Shown: positions 48,861 through 58,583, counted from the stretch's first letter. The stretch: DNA of 64,000 bases from Leptospiraceae bacterium UBA2033 (GCA_002333425.1 DDBL01000097.1:24180-88179); one strand, 5' to 3'. Notes: a model not told the origin generated them from the letters alone. Program-made: numbers and translations.

Positions 48861-50003
48861 ATGGGAAAGGAAAAAATCATTGTAGCGATGAGTGGAGGAG
48901 TTGACAGTGCGGTTACTGCCGGTTTGCTTCTTGAACAAGGTTACGACGTTATCGGAGTAAATATCAAAACTTGGGAATACGAAGCTCCCTCATGCGATAC
49001 AACTAAAAAGTCTTGTTGTTCTCCTGAAGATATCCGAGATGCCAGAGATGTTGGTCTCATATTTAATATTCCTTTTTATGTTATCAAAATGGAAAAAATC
49101 TTCGGTGATAAAGTAATAGATCGTTTTATTAGCGACTACCAAAACGGAATGACTCCAAATCCATGCGTTGAGTGCAATACCTTTGTAAAATTTGGCGCTT
49201 TATTTGAAAAAGCAAAAGCGCTAGGAATCGATAAAATTGCAACCGGACATTACGCTAATATTCACAAGACGGATGATGGTCATTATGCGATAGCAAATGG
49301 TGTAGATACAAAAAAAAACCAAGCCTATTATCTCTATGGTCTATCCCAAGAAAATTTAAAGAACACAATTTTTCCACTGGGTAATATGGAAAAAACAGAA
49401 GTAAGAGAACATGCCAGAAGATTTGGATTATCAGTAGCAGAAAAAGCCGAATCACAAGAAATTTGTTTTATACCTGAAAATGATTATCGAAGCTTTTTAA
49501 AAAAGAAAAATATAAACTTCACTCCTGGATTTTTCAAATTAGCAAGTGGTGCAATTGTAGGAAAACATAGCGGCAAAGAAGGATTTACCATTGGACAAAG
49601 AAAAGGTCTTGGAGTATCTTGGAAAACACCTCTCTACGTTGTATCAATCGAAGATGATGGAACAGTAATATTAGGAGAAGAGGAAGAGACTACCTGTGAA
49701 GAGTTCAGTGTAATAGATATTAACTACCAAGGAACTACTCCTCTAGAAGAAGGAGAAAGTCTTACCTGCAAAGTTCAAATTCGCTATAGACACAAGCCAG
49801 TCCTATGCGAAATTCAAAACATCAATGGTAAAATTTTAGTGCAACCAAAAGAATTACTACAAAGTGTAACTCCGGGACAGTCCTCTATCTTTTATCCGGT
49901 TAACGGAGATTACCTGCTCCTTGGCGGAATAATCGAAAAAGGAAGCATTAAACTTAAAACTAAAAGATTCTTTGCCACGGAAAGCGAAGGCGTTGGTGCT
50001 TAG
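48861..50003 (+). CDS. mnmA: tRNA-specific 2-thiouridylase MnmA
   Basis: 380 residues. PP-loop AMSGGVDSAVTAG near 9-21, the catalytic Cys in PNPCVECNTFVKFG (about 97-110), KNQAYYLYGLSQ, and the second Cys in SQEICFIPENDY (about 199). MnmA thiolates U34 of Lys, Glu and Gln tRNAs with ATP. One base separates it from the aspartic protease gene, so it is co-translated or at least co-transcribed. Length normal. Confidence 0.96.
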   Translation: MGKEKIIVAMSGGVDSAVTAGLLLEQGYDVIGVNIKTWEYEAPSCDTTKKSCCSPEDIRDARDVGLIFNIPFYVIKMEKIFGDKVIDRFISDYQNGMTPNPCVECNTFVKFGALFEKAKALGIDKIATGHYANIHKTDDGHYAIANGVDTKKNQAYYLYGLSQENLKNTIFPLGNMEKTEVREHARRFGLSVAEKAESQEICFIPENDYRSFLKKKNINFTPGFFKLASGAIVGKHSGKEGFTIGQRKGLGVSWKTPLYVVSIEDDGTVILGEEEETTCEEFSVIDINYQGTTPLEEGESLTCKVQIRYRHKPVLCEIQNINGKILVQPKELLQSVTPGQSSIFYPVNGDYLLLGGIIEKGSIKLKTKRFFATESEGVGA

Positions 50004-50016
50004 CAGGGTGAAAAGA

Positions 50017-50190
50017 GTCACTGAGGTATTTGAGTGGGCAAATGTTTTATAAATTTACATGAATAGGCAATTTAAGATATTTAAAACATCAATCAACTTT
50101 TCTTGGATTAATAATAAACTTACATTTATCCAATGATAAAAAGGAATAGGAAAACTCTGAGTCTCTGTGACTCCGTGGCAAAATATGATG
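50017..50190. repeat. Composite inverted repeat, copy 3 (overlaps next gene start)
   Basis: A left piece AGAGTCACTGAG (50024-50035) and a right arm CTGAGTCTCTGTGACTCCGTGG (50156-50177) are made of the same units in opposite orientation. The right arm ends at the initiator ATG region of the ATP-grasp fusion gene, so the arm may form part of its leader. Confidence 0.5.
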
Positions 50191-52431
50191 AGCAAAATTA
50201 AAGGCAAGACCATATTAATTATAGGTGGTGGCTTATTACAAGTACCCGTAATTGAAACCGCCAAGTCAATGAAACTAAAAGTTGTAGTCGCAGACATGAA
50301 CCCAGAGTCTCCGGGTTTTAAAATTGCTGACGAAAAAATGATCATGAGCACTAAAGATATTGAAGGAATGGTGCGAGAAGCAAAACGTTTTTTTGAAAAG
50401 GAACCAGTGCATGGTGTAATGACTGCCGGAACTGATGCAAGTATGACTGTGGCAGCTGTCGCAAATGCGTTAGGACTCCCTGGAATTCGTTATGTGGATG
50501 CAGAAGCAGCTTCCAATAAAGTCAAAATGCGAAAACGACTAAAAGAGCATAACGTTCCAATTCCTGAATTTGCCCCAGTGTGGACAATTCAAGATGCAAG
50601 AGATGCACTGGATACTCTCAAGTTTCCGCTCGTGATTAAACCATCAGACAATATGGGAGCTCGCGGAGTAATCAAAGTAAACAATCGAGAAGAATTACAC
50701 GCAGCATTTAAACACGCAAAAAAATATTCTCCAACTGGTGAGGTAATCCTAGAAGAATTTATGCCGGGACCCGAAGTTTCGGTCGATGCGCTTAGCTGGA
50801 ACGGAAATATCCGAATGACTGGGATTGCAGATAGAATCATAGAACGAGAACCTTACTTCATTGAAGTCGGTCATAATATGCCTTCTAAGTTTTCTAAAGA
50901 AATTTTAGATGAAATTGAAGATGTAATGACACGCGGAATGCGGGCACTCGGCATTAATCTCGGAGCCGGCAAGGGGGATATCAAGATTACCCCCCAAGGA
51001 GTAAAAGTAGGAGAAATCGCAGCAAGGCTTTCTGGTGGTTTTATGTCTGCCTACACCTACCCTCTTTCGACAGGAGTAAATCTTTATAGAGGAGCAATTT
51101 TAATTGCACTCGGTGAAGAACCAGATGATTTAGAGCCTAAACTGAATTTAGTATCCATTGAACGTTCACTCATTGCATCGCCCGGAAAAATTGTATCCAT
51201 TTCTGGAATTGAAGAGGCAAAAGAAATAGAGGGGGTAAATGAAATTTTCCTCCAATCCAAAGTAGGAGATATAATTACAGACCCTACAAATAACATTGAG
51301 AAATCAGGGCATATTATTATAACAGCGCAAACTCTTGATAAGGCGGAAGAAATTTTTGAAAAAGCTAAACAAGTAATACACTTTGAGTCAGATAGTTATT
51401 ATTCTCTAACTGAGAAAAGTATTAACCAAACAGCTCGAAATAAATTTGGAAAAGAAATTTGTTGGGTTTGCAAAGTCTGCGACGGAACTGACTGTGCATC
51501 CGGTGTTCCAGGAATGGGTGGGGTCGGAAGAATGGAAACATTCAAAGACAACTCAGTTGCTCTTGGGGATTATAAAATTTTACCTCGCTACATTCGAGAA
51601 AGTGTAGATCCTAATCTAGACTGGTCTTTATTCGGAAAGAATTTTCAAACTCCTATGATGGCAGCTCCGATGACAGGAGCAACGACTAATATGAATAATG
51701 CGATGGAAGAATACCAGTATTCTCTCGCAGTTCTAAAAGGTTGTCTGGAATCAGGAAGTATTGCTTGGCTTGGAGATGGAGCTACTCCAGACAAATATAT
51801 TATGATGCTCGACGCAATCAAAAAAGTAGACGGTCATGGGATACTCATATGTAAACCCCGAGCTGATGAAAAATTATTAGAAGAAAGATTCCAGGAAGCA
51901 GAAAGACAAAATGTATTTTCCCTCGGCATGGACATTGACGCATTTAATTTTAAAACCATGATTTTAAAAAACCAACAATCTCCAAGTCGCGGGCTAAAAG
52001 AGCTTTCTAGAATTCGTAGTTTTACCAAACTTCCATTCATCCTAAAAGGAATCATGACACCAGAAGATGCGTTACTCGCAATGGATGCTGGAGCTGATGC
52101 AATAGTTGTCTCCAATCACGGCGGTCGTGTGTTAGACGATATGCCTGGAACTGCGAGAGTTCTTGGAAAAATTGCAGATACGATAAAAGGAAAATTTCCA
52201 GTTCTAGTCGATGGCGGCATTCGCAGTGGAATGGATATTTTTAAAATGTTAGCACTTGGAGCAAACGCAGTCTTAGTTGGGCGACCTATTGCAATTTCTG
52301 CAGTGGGTGGTGATTCTGCTGGAGTAAAGTATTTGATAAACCAATATACATCTGAATTGAAAAATACCATGAACATCACTGGAGCAGCAAGTTTAAGCAA
52401 GATAGAGTATTCTATGCTTTTGAAGAAATAG
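50188..52431 (+). CDS. ATP-grasp domain fused to FMN-dependent alpha-hydroxy-acid dehydrogenase-like domain
   Basis: About 748 residues in two parts. Part one (about 1-400) is an ATP-grasp ligase of the carbamoyl-phosphate-synthase/PurK type: IIGGGLLQVPVIETAK, FPLVIKPSDNMGARGVIKV, VILEEFMPGPEVSVDAL, GEIAARLSGG. A Cys cluster CWVCKVCDGTDCASG (about 424-438) follows. Part two is an FMN (lactate-oxidase-like) barrel: MMAAPMTGATTNMNN, ADAIVVSNHGGR, VLVDGGIRSGMDIFKML, with the active-site His in SNHGGR. The frame extends to 50167 but that part is repeat-derived. The pathway is unknown. Confidence 0.82.
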   Translation: MSKIKGKTILIIGGGLLQVPVIETAKSMKLKVVVADMNPESPGFKIADEKMIMSTKDIEGMVREAKRFFEKEPVHGVMTAGTDASMTVAAVANALGLPGIRYVDAEAASNKVKMRKRLKEHNVPIPEFAPVWTIQDARDALDTLKFPLVIKPSDNMGARGVIKVNNREELHAAFKHAKKYSPTGEVILEEFMPGPEVSVDALSWNGNIRMTGIADRIIEREPYFIEVGHNMPSKFSKEILDEIEDVMTRGMRALGINLGAGKGDIKITPQGVKVGEIAARLSGGFMSAYTYPLSTGVNLYRGAILIALGEEPDDLEPKLNLVSIERSLIASPGKIVSISGIEEAKEIEGVNEIFLQSKVGDIITDPTNNIEKSGHIIITAQTLDKAEEIFEKAKQVIHFESDSYYSLTEKSINQTARNKFGKEICWVCKVCDGTDCASGVPGMGGVGRMETFKDNSVALGDYKILPRYIRESVDPNLDWSLFGKNFQTPMMAAPMTGATTNMNNAMEEYQYSLAVLKGCLESGSIAWLGDGATPDKYIMMLDAIKKVDGHGILICKPRADEKLLEERFQEAERQNVFSLGMDIDAFNFKTMILKNQQSPSRGLKELSRIRSFTKLPFILKGIMTPEDALLAMDAGADAIVVSNHGGRVLDDMPGTARVLGKIADTIKGKFPVLVDGGIRSGMDIFKMLALGANAVLVGRPIAISAVGGDSAGVKYLINQYTSELKNTMNITGAASLSKIEYSMLLKK

Positions 52432-52519
52432 CTAGATGTAGGAAACAGGTCAATTTTGACTTGACGAAAAGCCAAACTGCCTAAGCAATGGAATAAAATT
52501 TCGGAATGAGGTAATTTCC

Positions 52520-52792
52520 ATGGAAAAAGAGATAAAAGACGCTTTAAATTTTGTAATCGGAGCTGCAACAACAGTTAAATCTGAAACAGAAAAATTAATC
52601 GTAGGTTTAGATACAGAATTTAAAAAATTAGCTGAAAAAGGTGCTGCAGATAATAGCGAAGCAGCTATGAACGTCAGAAAATATACAGACGAAGCTTTCA
52701 AAGAAGTTGAGAAAGTTTTGAATGATGCAAAAGCAAAATTCGAAGAAGCTAAAACTCAGGTTAAAAATTTAGTTCCTGAACAAAAAGCTTAA
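52520..52792 (+). CDS. Small helical phasin-like protein
   Basis: 90 residues, all helical, Lys/Glu/Ala-rich, with ALNFVIGAATTVKSETEKLIVGL at the start, as in small phasin-like (polyhydroxyalkanoate granule-associated) proteins. GAGGTAA lies 8 bp before the ATG. The hit is on composition and the GAATTVKSE-like pattern only; a coiled-coil protein of other role is possible. It stands alone after the fusion gene. An antisense open frame of similar length is a shadow. Confidence 0.65.
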   Translation: MEKEIKDALNFVIGAATTVKSETEKLIVGLDTEFKKLAEKGAADNSEAAMNVRKYTDEAFKEVEKVLNDAKAKFEEAKTQVKNLVPEQKA

Positions 52793-52947
52793 TCATATTT
52801 ATCGCTGAATAAGATTGTCCGCTATGAAATGAAATTTTATTTCATCAATAGTGGGCTTTTCCCGCCAAAAAATTTCTTAAAGTATAACAATCTCAAAACT
52901 TTCACATCTATTCTTACAAACTTCTTTAACTAATATCAAAAGTACAC

Positions 52948-53373
52948 TTAATTCAAAACAAACAATCCTTCCTCGTAAAGTGGATTAATTGAGTTTGATG
53001 ACTGATTTTTTCCTAGGAAATGAAAATCATCATCAATGGATAGAATATGCAAAGGAATCTGTTTTAGTAAAGTTGGGATTGTAGGTTTTAAAATAAATTG
53101 ATTTATGAAGTTTGCCATTTCCTTTGCTCTTATCATTGCATTTTGTTCGTTATCCGCAAATGTAGAATAATTTCTATCTTTCAAAATCTCTTTTAAGCCC
53201 CTAAGTTGTACGTTTTCAATAAAATATTTGTCCAAAGAAGTTATAAAATTTACATTTATTTCAAAAAAACCTTCCATGTCCTCAAAACTTGTGCTGTAGA
53301 CCCCTTCTCCAAGCAAAATTTCATCTCTAAAAATTAAATTCCAATTCTCCGGCATAGTAATAGTCTTTATCAT
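52948..53373 (-). CDS. Hypothetical protein
   Basis: 141 residues; AAGGAG with a good spacing before the ATG. It has no signal peptide or membrane helix. The sequence is mixed alpha/beta with NWNLIFRDEILLGEGVYSTSF and RAKEMANFINQFILKPTI. I recognise no family. It is monocistronic, with a low-GC gap on both sides. Confidence 0.6.
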   Translation of the reverse strand: MIKTITMPENWNLIFRDEILLGEGVYSTSFEDMEGFFEINVNFITSLDKYFIENVQLRGLKEILKDRNYSTFADNEQNAMIRAKEMANFINQFILKPTIPTLLKQIPLHILSIDDDFHFLGKNQSSNSINPLYEEGLFVLN

Positions 53374-53474
53374 AACCTACTCCTTTATTCACATCAAAGC
53401 ACTGTGCGATCAATTAATACTATATAAATTTTAAGTATTTATTTGTAAAGTCATTTAGGAGTATTTAAAAGACT

Positions 53475-53572
53475 ACCACGGATGAACACCGATGGACACG
53501 AATTCTGGCTTTACTTGGTGTTAAGCCATTTTAAATATTTTTTATTCGTGTTAATCTGTGCTCATCTGTGGT
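53475..53572. repeat. Composite inverted repeat, copy 4
   Basis: The 28-base arms at 53475-53502 and 53545-53572 match as reverse complements at 23 of 28 positions (first arm contains CGGATGAACACCGATGG; second TCTGTGCTCATCTGTGG). The 42-base centre is AT-rich. It fills most of the gap between two minus-strand genes. Confidence 0.8.
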
Positions 53573-53619
53573 GAATTGTAATATTTTTACAAAGCCCCTA
53601 TTTTTGGTGGTATGAGGTT

Positions 53620-54147
53620 TTATTTACCTACTAAAGCAGATGTAAGAGCTGGTTGATCAATTTTTCCAAACCAAATAGACCAAGTAGCTTTCATAAAATC
53701 AGATCCTACAACAGAGGAAGTTTTTCCACCGTAATTGCAGGTTGTAGTTTTAGTAGCCGCATTGTAAGAAATGGTAATTGTATCGTTTTCTTTTAAATCA
53801 CCAGTTAATACACTGCTAAACGTGTCTTGGTTAGCCTTGTTGGAATAACCATTGAGTGCATATGCGTCATTGAATGCAGCAGAAATTTTTGCTGAATCAA
53901 CGTCTCTTTTCATTTTCAAGATGAGTCTTTTGTCTGTTTCTGCATTGATAAATTCCTGTGCAGACCTAGTTTCAGGTACATCTTTCATTTGGTGCGTAAT
54001 TGCATATACATTCACACTTACGAAAGCAATCTTTTTAACTCGAATCGCAGAACCAGTTGTTGTAAAACTAGCCGCCTGAGCAAAAATCGCCATTCCGAAA
54101 AGCAAAAATGAAATTGCCATTACAATTGAACCCTTTATTTTTTTCAT
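53620..54147 (-). CDS. Chalcone isomerase-like exported protein
   Basis: From the ATG at 54147 (GGAGG upstream) the protein has 175 residues with a signal peptide ending AQAAS. The fold-level pattern of the bacterial chalcone-isomerase-like family is present: GSAIRVKKIAFVSVNVYAI, DKRLILKMKRDVDSAKISAAFNDAY, LKENDTITISYN and FMKATWSIWFGK. These proteins are periplasmic and have no known enzyme activity. A frame extension to 54177 lacks a ribosome site. Confidence 0.85.
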   Translation of the reverse strand: MKKIKGSIVMAISFLLFGMAIFAQAASFTTTGSAIRVKKIAFVSVNVYAITHQMKDVPETRSAQEFINAETDKRLILKMKRDVDSAKISAAFNDAYALNGYSNKANQDTFSSVLTGDLKENDTITISYNAATKTTTCNYGGKTSSVVGSDFMKATWSIWFGKIDQPALTSALVGK

Positions 54148-54260
54148 TGAATCCTCCATAAACTTTATGTTAGGCAAGTTTTCAATTAAGGCTAAAAGAA
54201 AAAAAGTTTAAAATGAACTATTCCAGAAAAAAAATCATATACTCACGAGCTTAAGTAATT

Positions 54261-54605
54261 CTAGGTTTCGTCCAATAGTGGGATGTCAGATAACACCCAT
54301 ACAAAACCATCTACCACTTCTACGCCAAATATTCGTAAAGATAGATTGTCTCCACTTAAACAGTTTCCGTCTATCAACGAAAAATTTTTTTTATGAATTG
54401 GACAGGCTACTTTGGGTTCACCTTGTTTATCTCCAATGATGCCTCTTGAAATTGCCATTGACCCAGTATGGGGACAAGCATTTTCACAAGCATACCAAGA
54501 TCCATCGGGAAATTGGAAAATGGCAATTTGATTCTCTCCAATTTTAGCACAAGCACCTCCTTCTTTTGGGAATTCAGACGAAGGTGCAATTTTGTATTTA
54601 AACAT
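54261..54605 (-). CDS. nirD: Nitrite reductase small subunit, Rieske-type (NirD)
   Basis: 115 residues from the ATG at 54605 (AAAAGGA 8 bp upstream). The Rieske 2Fe-2S ligands are ENACPHTG (CxH) and VACPIHKK (CxxH), with YKIAPSSEFP at the start. NirD is the partner of NirB in assimilatory NADH-nitrite reduction. The open frame to 54641 would overlap the nirB stop by 8 bp and cannot be excluded. nirB lies directly upstream. Confidence 0.93.
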   Translation of the reverse strand: MFKYKIAPSSEFPKEGGACAKIGENQIAIFQFPDGSWYACENACPHTGSMAISRGIIGDKQGEPKVACPIHKKNFSLIDGNCLSGDNLSLRIFGVEVVDGFVWVLSDIPLLDET

Positions 54606-54633
54606 ATAGTTAGTCCTTTTTTCTGTTGTTTGG

Positions 54634-57153
54634 TTAAGCATTTTGAAACTCCTTCACTACCCAGTCTTTGGGTTGGATTTGGTGGCGTTCTTTTACAAAT
54701 TGAACTTCTGGATCAGTAGAAGTGTCATTGATAAAATGGCGGAACATTTTTTGCCTTTCAGGAGATTCGACAACTTCTTTCCATTCACAATGATATGTAT
54801 CAACTAAACCTTGCATCTCCGCTTCTAGTTGTTTGTTTATGCCTAGTCGATCATTTATAACAACATCTTTGAGGTATTCAATCCCACCTTCTAATTGTTC
54901 TAACCAAGTAGAAGTTCGCATTAATTTATCCGCAGTTCTAATATAAAACATTAAGAATCGATCAATGTATTTTATACAAGTAGCATTGTCTAGGTCTTCT
55001 GCTAGGAGAATGGCGTGTTTAGGGTTTACACCTCCGTTTCCGCAAACGTAAAGATTCCAACCTTTCTCAGTAGCAATTATTCCAAAGTCTTTGCTCCTTG
55101 CTTCGGCACATTCTCGAATACAACCTGAGACCGCAGATTTCATTTTATGAGGTCCACGCAAACCTTTGTATCTTTCTTCGATAAAAATCGCAAAACTTGT
55201 ACTATCTTGGACACCAAACCTACACCAAGTTGAGCCTACACAACTTTTTACAGTTCTAAGTGCTTTTCCGTACGCATGACCACTTTCAAAACCTGCATCA
55301 ACTAATTCTTTCCAAATTTTGGGAAGATCATCAAGTCTTGCACCAAACATATCAATTCGTTGTCCACCGGTTATTTTTGTGTACAATTCATACTTTTGAG
55401 CTACACTCGCGATTACTCCTAATTTTTCGGGTGTAATTTCCCCTCCTGGAATTCTTGGAACTACAGAATATGTTCCCCCTTTTTGAATATTTCCGAGATA
55501 TTTGTCATTTGTATCTTGAATCTCTCTATGTTTTTGAACAGGTTCGTTCCACAAACTAGCTAAAATAGATGCAACTGCTGGTTTACAAATTTCGCAGCCA
55601 ATTCCTTTCCCTGAATCTTTTATGACTTCCCCAAAGGATTTTAATTTTTTGACTTTGACTATTTGGAATAGCTCCTGTCTAGAAAACGAAAAATGCTCGC
55701 AAAGATCGTTTTTAATTACTTTACCTTGTGCTTTTAATTCTGCTTTCAGAATCGCTCCTACCTGTGGCAAACAACCTCCACAACCAGTTCCTGCGTTGGA
55801 GCATTTTTTGGTACTTTCCAGATCAGAACAACCCTTTTCTCGAATAGCCGTAACTATATCTAATTTGGAAACGTTATTACAAGAGCAAATTTTTGCGTCA
55901 TCCGGAAGAGTTTCTGAGGAAAATAAATTATCCTGACTTACAGTGCCCACAATTAAGGATTCTGGTTCTTCGGGTAATTCAATTTCATTCAAATACAGTG
56001 TTACCAAATTAGAATACGCTTTTGTGTCACCGACTAGGATTCCACCCAGCAATTTTTTTCCGTCTGGCGACAGGACTAATTTTTTGTAAACATGGGTTCT
56101 TGGGTTTTTAAATACAATTGGAAGGTGATCGGTTTCTCCGAATGAATCTCCAAACGAGGCAACGTCAACTCCAACTAGTTTTAATTTGGTTGAAAGGTCA
56201 CTTCCAGTATAAAGTTTTCTTTTCCCACTTGCATTGCATAGATTGTAAGCAAGATTTTCAGCCATTTCATATCCAGGTGCAACTAATCCATAGACATTAT
56301 TATTGTGTAATGCAACCTCTCCTATCGCATAGATACCATAGTAATTGGTTTGCATTTCATTGTTGATTACAATTCCACCTTTTTCTCCAACTGAGAGTCC
56401 ACACTTTTTAGCAAGTTCATCTCTAGGGCGAATTCCGGCAGAGATAACAAGCATTTCTGTTTTTAAAGCAGAGCCATCACTAAATTCTAAACCAGTGATT
56501 TTTCCATTTCCTTGGATCGCCTTTGTTTGTTTTCCAAGATGAATTGTTATTCCCAGAGATTCTAATTTCTTTTTGAGAATGTCAGAGCCGCCTTCATCTA
56601 ATTGTCTAGGCATGAGCCTCGGAGCAAATTCTACAACGTGCGCTTTTTTGTTTAGATTCAAAATAGCTCCGGCGGCTTCTAAACCTAAAAGTCCGCCACC
56701 TAGAACCGTTGCGGATTTTATTTTTTTGGAATAAGAAATAATCGCATCTAAGTCTTCGATGGTTCTATATACAAAGACACCTTCTTTCTTCACACCAGGA
56801 ATTTCTGGTACAAAAGGAGATGAGCCGGTTGCAAAAACAAGTTCATGGAATTCTAATTCCCCCAATCTTCTGGATTCAACTTTTCGTTTTGCAAGATCAA
56901 TAGAAAAAATGCTATCATTTAATCTCAATTGAATCCCGTTGTTCTTATACCAATCCTCTTTACATAAATACAAAGGATCGACAGATTTTTTTTCAAAATA
57001 TTCAGAAAGATGTACTCGATCATACGCACGCCTTGGTTCTTCTGCGAATACAGTTATGTTAAACATTGAATCCCCACCAAATTCGATCAATTTCTCACAG
57101 AACCGATGCCCTACCATCCCATTTCCTATTACTACTAAATTTCTTTTTATCAT
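54634..57153 (-). CDS. nirB: Nitrite reductase [NAD(P)H] large subunit NirB
   Basis: 839 residues. FAD/NAD module (IGNGMVGHRFCEKLI at the start, VLGGGLLGLEAAG near 150), a BFD-like 2Fe-2S domain (CSCNNVSKLDIV...GTGCGGC, near 415-455), then the siroheme/4Fe-4S reductase half with SCVGSTWCRFG and AVSGCIRECAEARSKDFG carrying the four Cys. It reduces nitrite to ammonium with NADH. Order nirC-nirB-nirD on the minus strand, with nirC 100 bp upstream of the nirB start. Nothing is missing. Confidence 0.97.
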   Translation of the reverse strand: MIKRNLVVIGNGMVGHRFCEKLIEFGGDSMFNITVFAEEPRRAYDRVHLSEYFEKKSVDPLYLCKEDWYKNNGIQLRLNDSIFSIDLAKRKVESRRLGELEFHELVFATGSSPFVPEIPGVKKEGVFVYRTIEDLDAIISYSKKIKSATVLGGGLLGLEAAGAILNLNKKAHVVEFAPRLMPRQLDEGGSDILKKKLESLGITIHLGKQTKAIQGNGKITGLEFSDGSALKTEMLVISAGIRPRDELAKKCGLSVGEKGGIVINNEMQTNYYGIYAIGEVALHNNNVYGLVAPGYEMAENLAYNLCNASGKRKLYTGSDLSTKLKLVGVDVASFGDSFGETDHLPIVFKNPRTHVYKKLVLSPDGKKLLGGILVGDTKAYSNLVTLYLNEIELPEEPESLIVGTVSQDNLFSSETLPDDAKICSCNNVSKLDIVTAIREKGCSDLESTKKCSNAGTGCGGCLPQVGAILKAELKAQGKVIKNDLCEHFSFSRQELFQIVKVKKLKSFGEVIKDSGKGIGCEICKPAVASILASLWNEPVQKHREIQDTNDKYLGNIQKGGTYSVVPRIPGGEITPEKLGVIASVAQKYELYTKITGGQRIDMFGARLDDLPKIWKELVDAGFESGHAYGKALRTVKSCVGSTWCRFGVQDSTSFAIFIEERYKGLRGPHKMKSAVSGCIRECAEARSKDFGIIATEKGWNLYVCGNGGVNPKHAILLAEDLDNATCIKYIDRFLMFYIRTADKLMRTSTWLEQLEGGIEYLKDVVINDRLGINKQLEAEMQGLVDTYHCEWKEVVESPERQKMFRHFINDTSTDPEVQFVKERHQIQPKDWVVKEFQNA

Positions 57154-57253
57154 CTGTCAAATTCCTTGTAAGTTTTCTAATCTATCTGCAATTAAGCAAA
57201 AAATGTGCCAACCAGCGAAACAAACTCTTTGCTCATTCATTCTTGTTTATTTG

Positions 57254-58015
57254 TCATTTTTTCTTAGAAGCAAAGTAGTAAGCCATTCCAATGAATATTC
57301 CACCGGCAATTGTGTTTCCAATGGTGACCCAAAGAAGATTGTAAGCATACCCTAACCACGAAATTTGCCCTGATTTTCCGATGATAGCAATTGCAATCAA
57401 AGTCATATTGGCTACACTGTGCTCAAATCCTGCACCTATGAAGGCGAATAAACACCAGAAAATTAGGAAAATTTTTGCTGTATCTGATTTTGCCCTAGCG
57501 GAAATCCACAGTGCTAAACAAACTAGCATATTGCACAAAATTCCTCGTAGTACTAGTTCAAAAATAGGGGCATTCACTTTCAAAGTGGCAACTTTTACAA
57601 AAAAATCCAAAGATGGACTGATAGAACCCCCGTAAACAGCAGTATAGGCAAGAAGGATAGAACCCACTAAATTTCCCAACCAAGAAACGAAAAACACCAT
57701 TATCAGGTCTTTTAAGTGAATTGCCTTCTTAAGTAGACCGATTGTCATGTACATGGTATTGCCAGTGTACAATTCAGAACCTGCAAAAACCACCAAGGTC
57801 AACGCTACCCCAAAAGAAGCTCCCATGACTAATTTTAAGGCAGGATTTTCTGCATAGGCAAAAGGTGCTCCGACGGCAAATATAAGAATAATACCAAAAC
57901 CTACATAAACCCCTGCCAACATCGAGGAAATAAAATATCCTAAAAAATTATCTTTTAGGAAATTACTTTTTTTTAAACTGACTTCACTAGCTAAATCGAT
58001 TGTTTCCGAATACAT
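57254..58015 (-). CDS. nirC: Formate/nitrite channel, NirC-like
   Basis: 253 residues, six helices of the FNT family. The conserved block CLFAFIGAGFEHSVANM contains the central-pore His. VVFAGSELYTGNTMYM and GNTIAGGIFIGMAYYF are family blocks. With nirB and nirD downstream, nitrite is the probable substrate. Whether it also moves formate is unknown. Its leader holds the likely operon promoter; I saw no confident FNR site. Confidence 0.92.
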   Translation of the reverse strand: MYSETIDLASEVSLKKSNFLKDNFLGYFISSMLAGVYVGFGIILIFAVGAPFAYAENPALKLVMGASFGVALTLVVFAGSELYTGNTMYMTIGLLKKAIHLKDLIMVFFVSWLGNLVGSILLAYTAVYGGSISPSLDFFVKVATLKVNAPIFELVLRGILCNMLVCLALWISARAKSDTAKIFLIFWCLFAFIGAGFEHSVANMTLIAIAIIGKSGQISWLGYAYNLLWVTIGNTIAGGIFIGMAYYFASKKK

Positions 58016-58350
58016 ACAAACACCTACAATTTTTATAAATTTTCAAACCAAACTCGAATAAATTTCTTTTATCGGTTTGAATGATTTCTAATCTTTGCAA
58101 GTCTTATGCCTATTTTAATGTATTTTTTTAATATTTTAAATTATTAGAGAACCTTTTATTCGGTTATTTAGTAATCGACTACTTTCCATTTCTTGCACCA
58201 AAAAACTGAATTTGATTTTGACAACTTTCACTTACTATTTTTTTCTTGAATAAAAATAGACCATCAATAGGTTACAATCCATTAGCCGCACCAATATAAT
58301 TAAAAAAGTAATCGAAATGTATTATGAATGTATAAAATCCTAAAATAAAT

Positions 58351-58414
58351 TTCTCGTGCACATATAGCGCTTATCGTCTAGATATTATTTTGCGCGCGTA
58401 TCGTTAGGCGCGAG
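58351..58414. repeat. Imperfect inverted repeat
   Basis: TCTCGTGC at the left and GCGCGAGA at the right pair with one G-U, spanning a GC-rich loop. It might be the stem of a small RNA; no promoter or terminator was found. Confidence 0.35.
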
Positions 58415-58442
58415 ATTAATCTCTCACCAAACGCACATATAA

Positions 58443-58583
58443 GGGACTGTGTAAAAAAAAATTGCTACGGAGGCACAAAGACACAGAGCAAAGAATTAAT
58501 AAAACTTACGCTGAGTTTATCGAATGCGTCAATACTCTCTGCGAACTCAGTGCCTCTGTGACATATCTTTTTACACAACCCCA
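58443..58583. repeat. Composite inverted repeat, copy 5, with outer arms
   Basis: Outer arms GGGACTGTGTAAAAA and TTTTTACACAACCCC flank inner arms of the GAGGCAC family: CGGAGGCACAAAGACACAG (58468-58486) and CTCAGTGCCTCTGTGACAT (58547-58565). This is the most complete copy and suggests the true ends of the element. Confidence 0.75.

Noticed and set aside
52116..52571. 151-codon minus-strand frame over the end of the FMN domain
   Set aside because: Antisense to a conserved FMN domain and overlaps the phasin-like start.
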